Shown one piece after another: positions 9,179 to 18,762 of a stretch of DNA of 64,000 nt. Within the stretch, counting starts at the first letter, position 1. The number at the start of each line of letters is the position of its first letter. Position numbers and translations under genes: made by a program. The DNA is from Breznakibacter sp047600785 (GTDB lineage: Bacteria; Bacteroidota; Bacteroidia; Bacteroidales; Marinilabiliaceae), in NCBI GenBank assembly GCA_047600785.1, contig JASGKH010000002.1, forward strand, positions 2,356,001 to 2,420,000, read 5' to 3'. Under the pieces are notes generated by a model. That model searched no databases. It was not told the DNA's origin and saw only the letters and a list, made by a program, of their open reading frames with translations.

Positions 9179-9865
9179 CTATTTCTGTCCATAATAAGCG
9201 TTCTTTCCATGTTTTCTCTCAAAATGCTTGGTCGTTAGATGCGGGTTCATGGCCATTGCCGGATTCAACATTTTGGACACATAAGCCATTTTGGCCATTT
9301 GTTCCAGCACCACGCTGTTATGGACGGCATCGTGCGCATTTCTTCCCCATGTAAAGGGCGCATGGTTTTTTACCAGTACGCCCGGAATATGCACCGGGTT
9401 CAACCCATTGAACGTTTCGACGATCACGGTGCCTGTTTCCTTTTCGTATGCCCCTTCCACCTCTTCTTTTGTCATGTCACGCGTACAGGGAATGCTGTCG
9501 GCAAAGTAATCGGCGTGTGTTGTTCCCACAATGGGCAAATCAATGCCTGCCTGAGCCCATGCGGTAGCATAAGTCGAATGGGTATGCACCACTCCCCCTA
9601 TTTCGGGGAACGCTTTGTAGAGCACCACATGCGTAGGGGTATCGCTCGAAGGGCGAAGATCGCCTTCCACGACATTCCCGTCAAGGTCCACCACCACCAT
9701 TTGCGAAGCTGTCATGCCATCGTAGGCCACACCGCTGGGTTTTATCACCACCAGCCCACGTTCTCGGTCAATGGCGCTTACATTGCCCCACGTAAAGATT
9801 ACCAAGCCGTATTTGACCAAATCGAGGTTAGCCTGGCAAACCTCTTCTTTCAAATGCCTTAACAT
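9179..9865 (-). CDS. araD: L-ribulose-5-phosphate 4-epimerase
   Basis: 228 residues from ATG 9865; an upstream in-frame ATG at 9943 lies inside the symporter gene and adds a non-homologous stretch. The zinc ligands of class II aldolase/epimerases are Asp75, His94 and His96 (HTHSTYATAWAQ) and His168 (KNHAPFTWG), matching E. coli AraD Asp76, His95, His97 and His171. It converts L-ribulose-5-phosphate to D-xylulose-5-phosphate for the pentose phosphate pathway. It starts 11 bp after the symporter. Confidence 0.95.
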   Translation of the reverse strand: MLRHLKEEVCQANLDLVKYGLVIFTWGNVSAIDRERGLVVIKPSGVAYDGMTASQMVVVDLDGNVVEGDLRPSSDTPTHVVLYKAFPEIGGVVHTHSTYATAWAQAGIDLPIVGTTHADYFADSIPCTRDMTKEEVEGAYEKETGTVIVETFNGLNPVHIPGVLVKNHAPFTWGRNAHDAVHNSVVLEQMAKMAYVSKMLNPAMAMNPHLTTKHFERKHGKNAYYGQK

Positions 9866-9876
9866 ACCTTGAGAAA

Positions 9877-11622
9877 TTACCAGAAATAGATGTAAAACAA
9901 AACACAAAATATTACGACACCGACAGAAGCAATGACATCCCACTTGTTCCAGCTATTCCGGATAACCCTCTTATAGTCGCCTGTGAAAGTAATCGCATCT
10001 ATCTGTTGAGCGGTTGGCTTCGGAGTGAAAAACGACACCACGACCATCATCAACATGATGAAGGCAAGCAACCATATCTCAAAGATAAGCCAGTTGGTTT
10101 GCCAAAACCAGGTAGTGGATTCCCAATACCAGCCAGTCATTACGTTTTTACCCGTATTTGTTAAGATGTTGGTCAGCAAGCGTACCATACCAAGAGCAAA
10201 ACCGATTATCATACCAGCTTCACCTGCTTTCGGGGTAATTTTTTTAGAAAATATTCCAAGGACGAATACCGCCACCATGGCAGGAGCAAGCAGCGATTGA
10301 ATGCCTTGGAGATAGTCGTAAAGGCTGCCAAGACTCATCATGACTGGTATCCATACAATACCAAGTACCACTACCACAACCGTTGCAATACGGCCTACCA
10401 AAACATAAGTAGTTTCGCTTTTATTTTTGAACATCGGCTTGTAGAAGTCTTCCGTGAACAGTGTCGCACATGAGTTAAAGAATGCCGCCAAAGAAGCAAT
10501 AAGAGCCGAAATAAAACCGATTGTCACAATACCTTTCACACCGGCGGGCAATACAAATTTAACCATTGAGCCAAAGGCCGTATCTGGGTTCTCCAATGTA
10601 AAACCGCTATCGGGACGTGCAGCCAGTGCGGCGGCCACCATACCCGGTATCAGGAACATAAATACAGGCAATAATTTGAAATAACCGGCTGCAATGGTGC
10701 CTCGGCGCGCACGCTTCATCACTACGTCGTTGGCCTCGCCTTTTGTTTGTCCGAGCACACGTTGAACAATGTGTTGGTCGGTGGCCCAGTACCAAAGGCC
10801 GATAATCGACGCTCCGATAAATACCCAAAAACCAGGATAGTCGTCGTACAACGGATCGCCAGTCGAGAAGTGGAACATGTGGTTTGTGCCGTGGGCAACG
10901 CCATCTGTTCCTATGTTTAGCGTTTTAGAGTAGTCGATCATCGCAGTCCAACCATCCGCGATACTGCCGCCTCCGAGTGTTGACAAACCCAGGAAGAGCA
11001 CAAGGAATGAACCAATGATAAGTATAGGCGTCTGAATCGCCGACAGTGTCATTACGCCCTTCATGCCGCCCAGAACGGTAAAGATGCCCGTTAAGACGAT
11101 CAAACCGATAGCTCCGTACCAGAAAGGCAAACCGAGAAGGCTCTCCATGAAGATCCCGCCGGTAAAAGCTGTCACACTCACTTTGGTCAGCACGTATGCA
11201 ATAAGCGTAATGATAGACAGCCACGAGCCTGTAGCAGGTGTGTAACGGGCTTTGAGGAAGTCGGGCATTGTGATGATTTTACCCAGTTTATTGTTCATAA
11301 GTTGGTAAAAAGGCACAAAAAGCCACCCCAGGATGAGTATCATCCAGCCTTGCATCTCCCAGTGCGCCATGCCTACACCAGCCTTTGCGCCTGTGCCTGC
11401 AAGTCCTACAAGGTGTTCAGAGCCGATGTTCGCAGCAAAGATGGCCGCACCGATGATATACCATGGTTCGCCTTTTCCAAACAGGTAGTCTTCACTGCTG
11501 GCACCCTGCAGCGTACGTTTGTGCTTTTGTATAGAACGCCATACGGCCCAGGTTACAGCAAGCACGCCGACCGCGATAATTACCCAGTCTAGCCAAATAA
11601 ATTCATGTGAATTCCAATTCAT
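9877..11622 (-). CDS. Sodium:solute symporter (SSS/SGLT family), probably arabinose
   Basis: 581 residues with about 14 hydrophobic helices. Typical SGLT-family stretches include ANIGSEHLVGLAGTG in helix 1 and WYWATDQHIVQRVLG in the middle, the sodium-coupled sugar transporter hallmark. Its place between araA and araD makes L-arabinose the likely substrate. ATG at 11622 gives the standard N-terminus. The closest family alternative is a galactose/glucose symporter. Confidence 0.88.
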   Translation of the reverse strand: MNWNSHEFIWLDWVIIAVGVLAVTWAVWRSIQKHKRTLQGASSEDYLFGKGEPWYIIGAAIFAANIGSEHLVGLAGTGAKAGVGMAHWEMQGWMILILGWLFVPFYQLMNNKLGKIITMPDFLKARYTPATGSWLSIITLIAYVLTKVSVTAFTGGIFMESLLGLPFWYGAIGLIVLTGIFTVLGGMKGVMTLSAIQTPILIIGSFLVLFLGLSTLGGGSIADGWTAMIDYSKTLNIGTDGVAHGTNHMFHFSTGDPLYDDYPGFWVFIGASIIGLWYWATDQHIVQRVLGQTKGEANDVVMKRARRGTIAAGYFKLLPVFMFLIPGMVAAALAARPDSGFTLENPDTAFGSMVKFVLPAGVKGIVTIGFISALIASLAAFFNSCATLFTEDFYKPMFKNKSETTYVLVGRIATVVVVVLGIVWIPVMMSLGSLYDYLQGIQSLLAPAMVAVFVLGIFSKKITPKAGEAGMIIGFALGMVRLLTNILTNTGKNVMTGWYWESTTWFWQTNWLIFEIWLLAFIMLMMVVVSFFTPKPTAQQIDAITFTGDYKRVIRNSWNKWDVIASVGVVIFCVLFYIYFW

Positions 11623-12052
11623 CTGATCAAGTGTATAAGATTTTTAAGAAAACAATTATTTTTCTCCGTAGTCAATCTAGTGTCCGGGGCTTTTGCAAGA
11701 TTCCGGATATATCTGATGGCTTCCGTTATTCAGGAAATGGTCTATTTGCAAACACGCACAATTTCAATGGCAGTACTGCCTTATCCTAGGCACAAGCAGG
11801 GATTCGCCTTTTTGGCAAACCAGGGAATTATCCGACCAACATCCGGCCTTTTGTCTATCGACAAAACATAACCAAAGGGCGGAATCATGGCCAAAATCCT
11901 GCACACCGTCCGCAAACATGCAGATTATCAAACAAGCCCTTTACGCCTTGTTTCAGGGAACGGGATTTTGTAATGTTTTTCATAGATACACATCCCGTCG
12001 AAGCAACAAGCCGGCCGGAAAATATCCAGCCAGCCCATTGATGATGAAATGG
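11623..12052. other. Intergenic region between araA and the symporter
   Basis: 430 bp with no coding potential on either strand beyond random short frames. No strong intrinsic terminator after araA and no TTTG-N19-21-TAnnTTTG promoter were found, so it is unclear whether the symporter is cotranscribed with araA or has its own promoter here. Confidence 0.4.
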
Positions 12053-13564
12053 TTATCGCAATGCCTTGTTCAGCATGTAATATACCTCGTTATTGCGAAG
12101 ATCCTGACGGAACTGACGGATCGTGGTATCCTTGTCAATGATCAGCAATTCAACGTCTGCTATTTCAGCGTAATCTTCCAACATTTCCGTTGTCACTGCA
12201 AACGAGAAGCTTGAATGGTGGGTTCCCCCGGCCAGTATCCAGGCCCCGGCACCTACCTCTAAGTCGGGCATCGGTTTCCACAACGCGCAGGCAACCGGTA
12301 GTTTGGGAAGCGCGCGAGGCTCGGTCACCTCTACTTCGTTCACGATCATGCGGAAACGGTTGCCCATGTCCACAATGGTGGCTGCCACTCCCGAACCTTT
12401 ATGTGCCTGAAATACGAGACGGGCACAAATGCGGGCATCGCCGATACCCAGAAAATGGACTTCTATGCGGGGTTTTACGCCGGTAATGTCAGGGTTGATC
12501 TCCAACATATGTGATTGCAGGATGGTACTGTTCTCCCCGTCGAAGTTCAGCGTATAATCTTCAAGGAAAGATTGTCCGCCGGGAAGCCCCTGCCCCATTA
12601 CCCACATGGTACGGACAAGTGCTGCGGACTTCCAGTCGCCTTCGGCGCCAAAACCGTAGCCTTCGGCCATCAACCGTTGCGAGGCAAAACCCATTAGTTG
12701 TTTCATTCCTTCCAGCTCATTGAAACTGGTTGTGAACGCTTTTGCCCCTTTGTCCTGCAAAAAGCGGCGAAGACCGATCTCCTGGGCGGCAGCATCGCGG
12801 ACAAACTGATGTTTCTCCGCTCCTTTTTTGCAATCGGCCGAGAAGTCGTAGGTTTTCTCATATTCAGCAATCAATGCATCCACTTCGGTCGCCGTTACCG
12901 CATTCACGTACGGAACCAATGTGGCGATAGGCGCATTGTCCACGTGGTACCCTAAACGGATCTCGGCTTCCACTTTGTCGCCATCGGTCACTGCCACATT
13001 GTTCATGTTATCCCCGAAACGGATGATCAACATATCTTGGGAATCCGCCCAACCGGCACAAACACGCATCCAGTTAGCTATTTTACACTGGGCAGCTTCA
13101 TCCTTCCAATGGCCCACCACGACCTTGCGGGGTTTACGCAAGCGGCTGGTGATATGCCCAAACTCGCGGTCACCGTGGGCCGATTGGTTGAGGTTCATGA
13201 AATCCATGTCAATGGAATCCCAGGGTATCTCTTTGTTGAACTGGGTATGAAAATGTAAAAGAGGCTTGTTCAGCTCCTGCAATCCATGGATCCACATTTT
13301 TGCAGGCGAAAAGGTGTGCATCCAGGTAATAATACCGATACACTTTTCGTTGCCGTTAGCCGCTTTAAATGTAGCGGTCACTTCTTTCGCTGAGTTCACG
13401 GTGCCTTTATAGACAACTTTTACCGGTAAATTCCCCGATGCATTCAACCCGGCAACCATTTGGGTTGAGTGGCCATCAACAGCCACTACCGCATCTCCGC
13501 CATAGAGAAGTTGAGCTCCCGTAACGAACCAAACTTCGTACTGATCGAATAATGATTTTTTCAT
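12053..13564 (-). CDS. araA: L-arabinose isomerase
   Basis: 503 residues, as for E. coli AraA (500). Metal and catalytic residues align with a two-residue offset: Glu308 (GFGAEGDW), Glu335 (FLEDYTLNF), His352 (SHMLEINPDI) and the His449/His450 pair (AGGTHH). It converts L-arabinose to L-ribulose, the first step of the pathway. It lies 146 bp after araR, and a 29-bp palindrome (13672-13700) occupies that gap. Confidence 0.95.
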   Translation of the reverse strand: MKKSLFDQYEVWFVTGAQLLYGGDAVVAVDGHSTQMVAGLNASGNLPVKVVYKGTVNSAKEVTATFKAANGNEKCIGIITWMHTFSPAKMWIHGLQELNKPLLHFHTQFNKEIPWDSIDMDFMNLNQSAHGDREFGHITSRLRKPRKVVVGHWKDEAAQCKIANWMRVCAGWADSQDMLIIRFGDNMNNVAVTDGDKVEAEIRLGYHVDNAPIATLVPYVNAVTATEVDALIAEYEKTYDFSADCKKGAEKHQFVRDAAAQEIGLRRFLQDKGAKAFTTSFNELEGMKQLMGFASQRLMAEGYGFGAEGDWKSAALVRTMWVMGQGLPGGQSFLEDYTLNFDGENSTILQSHMLEINPDITGVKPRIEVHFLGIGDARICARLVFQAHKGSGVAATIVDMGNRFRMIVNEVEVTEPRALPKLPVACALWKPMPDLEVGAGAWILAGGTHHSSFSFAVTTEMLEDYAEIADVELLIIDKDTTIRQFRQDLRNNEVYYMLNKALR

Positions 13565-13671
13565 ATCAAGAAAATTTAAATCGTGTATTTATATCGAAAC
13601 TTTATTTGCAATGCATTCCGAAACCGTTAAAAAACCTCAATTTCACAAACCTAAAGCATCCTTTCTTCATT

Positions 13672-13700
13672 CAAATAAAAGTATTTTAAACTTTTATTTG
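13672..13700. promoter_or_regulatory. Palindromic operator candidate upstream of araA
   Basis: A perfect 11-bp inverted repeat CAAATAAAAGT / ACTTTTATTTG with a 7-bp AT spacer, directly between the araR stop and the araA start. On the minus strand its end reads TTTATTTG, one base off a -7 box, with TTTG 23 nt upstream (13703-13706 on the plus strand). It has no T-tract terminator context. A binding site for the neighbouring AraR is the simplest reading (inference). Confidence 0.5.
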
Positions 13701-13710
13701 GGCAAAAAAA

Positions 13711-14421
13711 TTAACCGAATACCGTTGGACTATCCGCCAACTTGGTCTCGTCATGTTTGAACCGATAATAAAATGCCCCTTTTTTCGACTCGGTGGTATT
13801 TTTCACGTTCAAACGCTCCAACACATCCATCGAAAGCACTTTCTTACGGAAATTCCCCGGATCAAACTGCTTCTGGTAAATGGCCTCATACAAACTACGC
13901 AGCTGCATAAGCGTGAACATATCGGGCAACAACTCTTTTCCCAACAACATCATGCTCGCCTTGTTCTGAAGAAGCTCCAACGACTTCTCGACAATTTGGG
14001 CATGGTCAAAAATCATTGACGGCAAACGCGTGACCGGCCACCAATGGGCACCACTTTCACGCACCAACTCTTTGTCGTGCTTGTCGATACGAACCAACGC
14101 GACAAAAGCCATGCTGATAACCCTGGCGCCAGGATCACGTTTAGGATCGGAGAATGCCACGACTTGCTCCAAAAAAAGATCCTTCAACCCGGTCGTCTGC
14201 ATTAGTACCCGGAAAGCGGCCTCTTCAAGCGACTCGACCTCTTGCACGAAACCTCCCATCAACGACCACTTTCCAAAAGCAGGCTCGAACCCCCTCGGAT
14301 AAAGCAGTAGTTTCAGATCCCCCTCTTCGTATCCAAAAATAGCACAATCGACGGCAACATAGTGGCGTGCGTGCTGTTTGTACATTTCGCTAAGCATTTG
14401 TATGGCTTGTTGCTCCATCAT
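13711..14421 (-). CDS. araR: AraR-type regulator, Nudix-like domain plus winged helix
   Basis: 236 residues. Residues about 20-150 form a Nudix-like fold, but the Nudix box is broken: GGFVQEVESLEEAAFRVLM is followed by QTTGL, where REUxEE should supply the metal-binding glutamates. Residues about 165-225 are the winged-helix DNA-binding half (LMQLRSLYEAIYQKQF, then NVKNTTESKKGAFYYRF). This is the architecture of the arabinose repressor described in Bacteroides, where the Nudix fold senses L-arabinose. First gene of the cluster; ATG at 14421 or 14418. Confidence 0.88.
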   Translation of the reverse strand: MMEQQAIQMLSEMYKQHARHYVAVDCAIFGYEEGDLKLLLYPRGFEPAFGKWSLMGGFVQEVESLEEAAFRVLMQTTGLKDLFLEQVVAFSDPKRDPGARVISMAFVALVRIDKHDKELVRESGAHWWPVTRLPSMIFDHAQIVEKSLELLQNKASMMLLGKELLPDMFTLMQLRSLYEAIYQKQFDPGNFRKKVLSMDVLERLNVKNTTESKKGAFYYRFKHDETKLADSPTVFG

Positions 14422-14441
14422 GGCAATGTAAGAGATTTGTG

Positions 14442-14449
14442 CAAATTTA
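14442..14449 (-). promoter_or_regulatory. -7 box of the araR promoter
   Basis: The minus strand reads TAAATTTG, a perfect TAnnTTTG, 20 bp ahead of the araR ATG. No clear TTTG stands 19-21 nt upstream. GTATC-C-GATAC (about 14455-14465) lies in the spacer and could be an autoregulatory site, but it is short. Confidence 0.45.
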
Positions 14450-14618
14450 TAAAAGTATCCGATACCTATATAAAATAATTTAAAAAGTTGAAAAAAAATA
14501 TTTCATCCATGGATTCCCGAAAGCTGCCCATATCCCCCCTTTGCATTTTTTTCAACGCGCGCACTTCAATCCGGGCTGCCCTGCCATTAAGTCCATTTCC
14601 GAACTCCATTTGCTGCTG

Positions 14619-17009
14619 TTATTGCAACGCAAACCCAACCAGCAAATTCAATGCAAAATTATCGGCAACACGATCGAATGCGTAAGGTCCGTAACGGTAA
14701 TGCACTCCCACCCCATAACGAATGAAAGAGTGCCGCAACAAATCGTGTAACGACAAGCCGGATTCAAAATAACCTTTGCGGAAAGAGAATATGGGGTATG
14801 TTATGGAGGACGACGCGCGGGATGCATCGGCCCAACCTGCCTTTGACGTAAAGACCAACCGCGGCTTAAAGGATGATTTTTTGTTGAGGTTGAAAGCCCA
14901 TTCATGTGCAAAGGAAAAAAGCGCAAACCTGTCGGCCGCAAATTCATTCATCCGCATGGTGGAAAACGAATGCGGGATCTCGAGGCCAACCTGCTTGTAA
15001 GTCCCGAATCCGCTGTAAAGAAGTGTGGAATTGTAATCGCCCCAAATCCCACCGGCCGTCAGCCGAAAGCTCACCGATCGCGACGCCGTCAGATTAGTCG
15101 TCAATTCCCCCTGCCCCTCTGCTTTATAATAAGCGGTTCGCGACGGGCCATCCAGCTCCCCGTATCTTATGTTGGCCCATAACACAGGCCCGTTCGCAGA
15201 GTTGGCAAACAGGCCCAATGGCGACCAGGTATAGGTTTCGCCGGGCCTCCAGCGAAATTGTATCGCGCCCTCGTGACCGCTGAACGCTTGTCCGACCATT
15301 GGGTTTTGTACAAACCGGTAAGGGATACGCGGCTCTATCTCATAACCGGTCCATTGAAGACGGGCCTTCCATCCTCCACCCAACCGCGATTCGGCCGCCA
15401 CGATCCATGTAGTGTTCCGATCCATCGACTCGGATAAATATTTACGAAAAGATTCCGGCGAAAACATTTTGAACCCATCCAAAAACGAGAAGGCCCCCGT
15501 TTCGGCATAATCATTTTTCCATTCCAACGAGAATTTGGCTTGATGCTCCTTCGACAGGTGCACGTCGAAAGAACCACCGTACATGTTTTCGTTTATACCG
15601 AAAGCATGCACAAAGTATCCGCCGGCATCGATGCGTTGGGATACCGACTCACCCGTGGCAAGCCCTATCCCCAATTTCCATCCCTGGTACGACGAGTAAT
15701 CGACCAGCTTACGATAGTCGAGCTTCATCGGTCCAACAGGTATGTAGCCATGCAATAAATTTTTCTGGAATTGCACCATTTTGTCCAAATTCACTTTTCG
15801 GCCGAGGCTATCGACAATCCGGTACGTCAGCGAATCGGTACGCGAAAGTGGTACGTAACGATATGCATCGACCGATGGGGCATTGTTTTTATAAGTTTCA
15901 TCGCGCAACACGGTGGATGAAAATTCGTTGGGAGAGAACCGGGGAGATAGGTCAACGCCCATCACATAGCTTTTTCCCTCGGCCAACAAAGGATAAGGCG
16001 ATTTCGGCAGGGCCGGCACCGACAAGATACGCAAGCTGCTTTCTAACTGTTCAGGGAACCAAATCCTGCCGTCGACCAGACGATAGTTTTGCCTGATGGA
16101 CAAAACATAAGGCGTACCTTCGGAAATAGTCGTGGCGGCAACACTTTTGATTCCCCACGTGGCGGCATGTATATGAAAAGTTCCGCTCATCCCGCTGATG
16201 TTCGCATTTTTTTTGGGCGAAAAAGAAATATAATACAATACATCGCCCCCGGCATCGAAAAGGGTATCTTCCAATACAAACAGATACTCTTTTAATCCCA
16301 TCGGCGACAAAGGATTAAGGAACTCTTTACCAAGCAGCTCCAGTCTCTCGTTGTAAAAGGCAAAAGGTTGGATCTGTGCAGGAAGAATTGCCAGCACAGG
16401 CTCCGTCAAGCCACTTACCCGCCCCGTAATAAGCTTTTCGGAAAATTTACCGGGCCGTTGATGTTTTTTTTCCGATACAGATTCAATAAGCATTAAATGC
16501 TGATCGTGAAGGGTCGCTACGTGTTGGGTTGGCATTTTTTTACCATCAGCCAACGAATCGGGACCCAAGTACCGAAACGTCATCTTATGGTAGACGATAC
16601 ATTTGTAATCGGTCGATTCGTCGGGGTTATTCCGGTTCCGGTGATCCAAGACCTTTTCCATCACCTCAAATGCCACGTTCTTTGTCGGAAACACATCTAT
16701 TTGCAAAAGACTATACGGCTGGGGAACCAACATCAATACATCCATTGTTTGCAACTCGGAACAGCTTATTGCGATTGTCTTATACCCAATGCAACTAATC
16801 TGCAGCCTATCGTCGGGAGCCACATAAGCCAAACCGAAATACCCGTTGATATCGGAGGTGGTCCCCAACGTTTTACCCGTTACGGCCACATTGGCAAACG
16901 GAACCGGTTGTTTGGTCAACGAATCGATTAGCTGGCAACGGATATTTCCCTGGGAAAAACCATCAATGAAAAACAGAAAAAGGGAAATAACCGAGACATA
17001 TCGATGCAT
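14619..17009 (-). CDS. DUF5686/carboxypeptidase-regulatory-like outer-membrane protein
   Basis: 796 residues from ATG 17009 (signal peptide MHRYVSVISLFLFFIDGFSQ; the upstream ATG at 17024 adds five residues). Residues about 22-100 are a CarboxypepD_reg-like beta-sandwich (SLTKQPVPFANVAVTGKT...IGYKTIAIS). The rest has the alternating aromatic pattern of an outer-membrane beta-barrel, ending in LLVGFALQ. DUF5686 proteins are common in Bacteroidota and have no assigned function. It lies downstream of the RHS island, with 464 bp between holding an RHS relic. Confidence 0.8.
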   Translation of the reverse strand: MHRYVSVISLFLFFIDGFSQGNIRCQLIDSLTKQPVPFANVAVTGKTLGTTSDINGYFGLAYVAPDDRLQISCIGYKTIAISCSELQTMDVLMLVPQPYSLLQIDVFPTKNVAFEVMEKVLDHRNRNNPDESTDYKCIVYHKMTFRYLGPDSLADGKKMPTQHVATLHDQHLMLIESVSEKKHQRPGKFSEKLITGRVSGLTEPVLAILPAQIQPFAFYNERLELLGKEFLNPLSPMGLKEYLFVLEDTLFDAGGDVLYYISFSPKKNANISGMSGTFHIHAATWGIKSVAATTISEGTPYVLSIRQNYRLVDGRIWFPEQLESSLRILSVPALPKSPYPLLAEGKSYVMGVDLSPRFSPNEFSSTVLRDETYKNNAPSVDAYRYVPLSRTDSLTYRIVDSLGRKVNLDKMVQFQKNLLHGYIPVGPMKLDYRKLVDYSSYQGWKLGIGLATGESVSQRIDAGGYFVHAFGINENMYGGSFDVHLSKEHQAKFSLEWKNDYAETGAFSFLDGFKMFSPESFRKYLSESMDRNTTWIVAAESRLGGGWKARLQWTGYEIEPRIPYRFVQNPMVGQAFSGHEGAIQFRWRPGETYTWSPLGLFANSANGPVLWANIRYGELDGPSRTAYYKAEGQGELTTNLTASRSVSFRLTAGGIWGDYNSTLLYSGFGTYKQVGLEIPHSFSTMRMNEFAADRFALFSFAHEWAFNLNKKSSFKPRLVFTSKAGWADASRASSSITYPIFSFRKGYFESGLSLHDLLRHSFIRYGVGVHYRYGPYAFDRVADNFALNLLVGFALQ

Positions 17010-17488
17010 GGAAAGACAAAACAATTGGGTTTACAAACACAAATATGCAAAAAGGATGGCTTAACGACTGCCCTTTTGAGATTTAATTTGGATGTGGCCG
17101 TGGCTAGTTTTAGAATAGTTTGACGATCCTTGTCCTTGTTCACAAATTGCTTATGGTGTAGCCTCAGGCAAAGTAACGGCTACCGTGTTTGCCGGACGTG
17201 TGTTTGCCACAGGATCGCACCATGCACTCGCCGACGATGCCGGCTTCGTCGGCCATGACCAACAGGTTGCCCAAGTAGTCGGTGTTACAGGAATAGAGTG
17301 TGTCTTTGCTGCCGTTCTGTATGAAAATGGTGATTAACTAATTACCCAATATCGCACGGTTTCAACAGAGAAACAGCAAAACGTCAATTAACAATTAATG
17401 GTTCATCATATAGCAGGGTTAGATACAATCAAACCCCAAATACAATAAGAATGACACACATGGTGTAATGAAAAATAGATTTTGCCCA
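17010..17488. other. Intergenic region with RHS relic
   Basis: About 480 bp with no intact gene. It contains the RHS core fragment at 17155-17340; the remainder shows nothing recognisable. Confidence 0.5.
17155..17340 (-). pseudogene. RHS core fragment (relic)
   Basis: The minus strand encodes TIFIQNGSKDTLYSC, then NTDYLGNLLVMADEAG, which matches AIFVQNGGKDSLYYC and SDYQGNLLAVANEAG in the intact RHS protein upstream. The match stops after about 35 residues and the reading turns nonsensical. It marks a third, older RHS insertion or an end of the ancestral gene displaced by later modules. Confidence 0.75.
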
Positions 17489-18145
17489 TTAATGCTGGAA
17501 ACTGAACTCGTGAATCATCATTCCATTCTGTATGTCATTACTAATTGTATCTTCAACAGCCCAAAAGATTTGATAGCGTTGCATACCTATGCTATCGGAT
17601 TTTACACTATACGTTACTCTTGAATTCGATACCCTAAACATTCTTATAGGATATCTTCTTAAATCCCTGTCTTCCAACTCCTCGGGCCGATACTCGCCAA
17701 TCATTACAACTACTTTACAATTTGGGGGATTGGCTAGACGTATGATTTTCGCATATTCGGTTCCCCTTTCTAAAAAGACATGGCTAATGCTATCTTCAAA
17801 AAGGATTCCGTTTCCGCCATATTTAGTTGAAACTCCATTTTTGTTATAAATTCGATAGTACAATAAATTGCTCTGATGATGGAGTCGATAACTCATTACC
17901 TTGCCATTTCTGTGATATGTCGTGCTTTCCGTCATTTCAACTCCCAATCTTTTTGTCTTCAATATGCGACAAAAAGTATCACCTAACAGATAGTCATAAA
18001 CCGTAACACTATCCGTTGACTCTGTTTTTTGTTTAAACACGACATCTTTTGTACCATTATCCGTTTCTACTATACTCATGCTACATGCACTTAGAAACAA
18101 GCCAAATGCAGATATGATAATTTTACTATTTACGTTTTTTGCCAT
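17489..18145 (-). CDS. Lipoprotein, partner of the orphan RHS tip (immunity candidate)
   Basis: 218 residues from ATG 18145 (MAKNVNSKIIISAFG, lipobox LSAC); longer starts at 18202 or 18163 would bury the signal peptide. A central stretch TTYHRNGKVMSYRLHHQS, then YYRIYNKNGVSTKYGGNG, recalls MORN/YwqK-type repeats. It is a paralogue of the lipoprotein at 19002-19664 (shared TTY-RNG, YYR, GVS-KYGG-GI, CKVVVM). It overlaps the end of the orphan RHS tip by 20 bp, the arrangement expected of a cognate immunity gene. Function is inferred from position only. Confidence 0.6.
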   Translation of the reverse strand: MAKNVNSKIIISAFGLFLSACSMSIVETDNGTKDVVFKQKTESTDSVTVYDYLLGDTFCRILKTKRLGVEMTESTTYHRNGKVMSYRLHHQSNLLYYRIYNKNGVSTKYGGNGILFEDSISHVFLERGTEYAKIIRLANPPNCKVVVMIGEYRPEELEDRDLRRYPIRMFRVSNSRVTYSVKSDSIGMQRYQIFWAVEDTISNDIQNGMMIHEFSFQH

Positions 18146-18762
18146 ATTTAAATAATGACTCATTTGATGGATAGTGATAAAATGTATAAAAGCTTGTATC
18201 ATTATTTAATATTGTGATGATACTTAGAATCGGGTGATTGTTCCAATATCCTCCATCCATTCTAACTATGGTGTCTCCATCATTAATTCCACGAAGATCT
18301 GTCGATGGATCAGTTATACGCATCATAAGCCCCAACGCCCACTCTGTAAACTTCAATTCAATTGGATTATCCCACTTCATATCAACAGGATAAGAGTCAA
18401 CATGCTTAGCTTTGGCTGCAGGTTCCCATGTTCCATTACCCGTCACAACCAATCCTCCCATTTGGTGGGAATATCTCATTGGGGCTCCTCCCGTGGCAAA
18501 ATAATGTGAATCGATACGGGTATTGTCCCTGCTCACAGCATTCCAATTGTTCATGATTTTTTCCCTATAATGGGATGTCCTCGCATCCCAAATTTTTTGG
18601 TCGATTGCCAGGCTAATTCCCGCATAATCCGGTTGGTGCATGTTTTCGGTGTTGAACACCTCCACACCTCTGTACGTTAGCCTGGTCCCAACAAAGTTAC
18701 CCCGTGCCCCACCCTCGGGCGTGAGGTTGGGGTTACTGGCCGTAAAGTTATAGTTGACGCCG
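18126..18762 (-). pseudogene. Orphan RHS C-terminal tip module
   Basis: The reading frame is open from about 18785 but has no ATG; the first usable start is GTG at 18671 or 18665. The first 391 bp (18371-18761) are almost identical to 19908-20298 inside the intact RHS gene, offset 1537 bp, with about eight differences. After WNP the sequence diverges completely (EWALGLMMRITDPSTDLRG... ending LFKYGKKRK). This is the pattern of orphan CT modules beside polymorphic toxins: shared linker, new tip, own partner gene. A stop sits just upstream, so it is probably silent unless recombined. Confidence 0.7.

Noticed and set aside
11918..12214. 98-residue plus-strand frame near the araA 3' end
   Set aside because: Its second half is antisense to araA and it has no recognisable motif.
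13672..13700. araR intrinsic terminator
   Set aside because: The palindrome is purely AT-rich with no following T-tract on the minus strand, so an operator is more likely.
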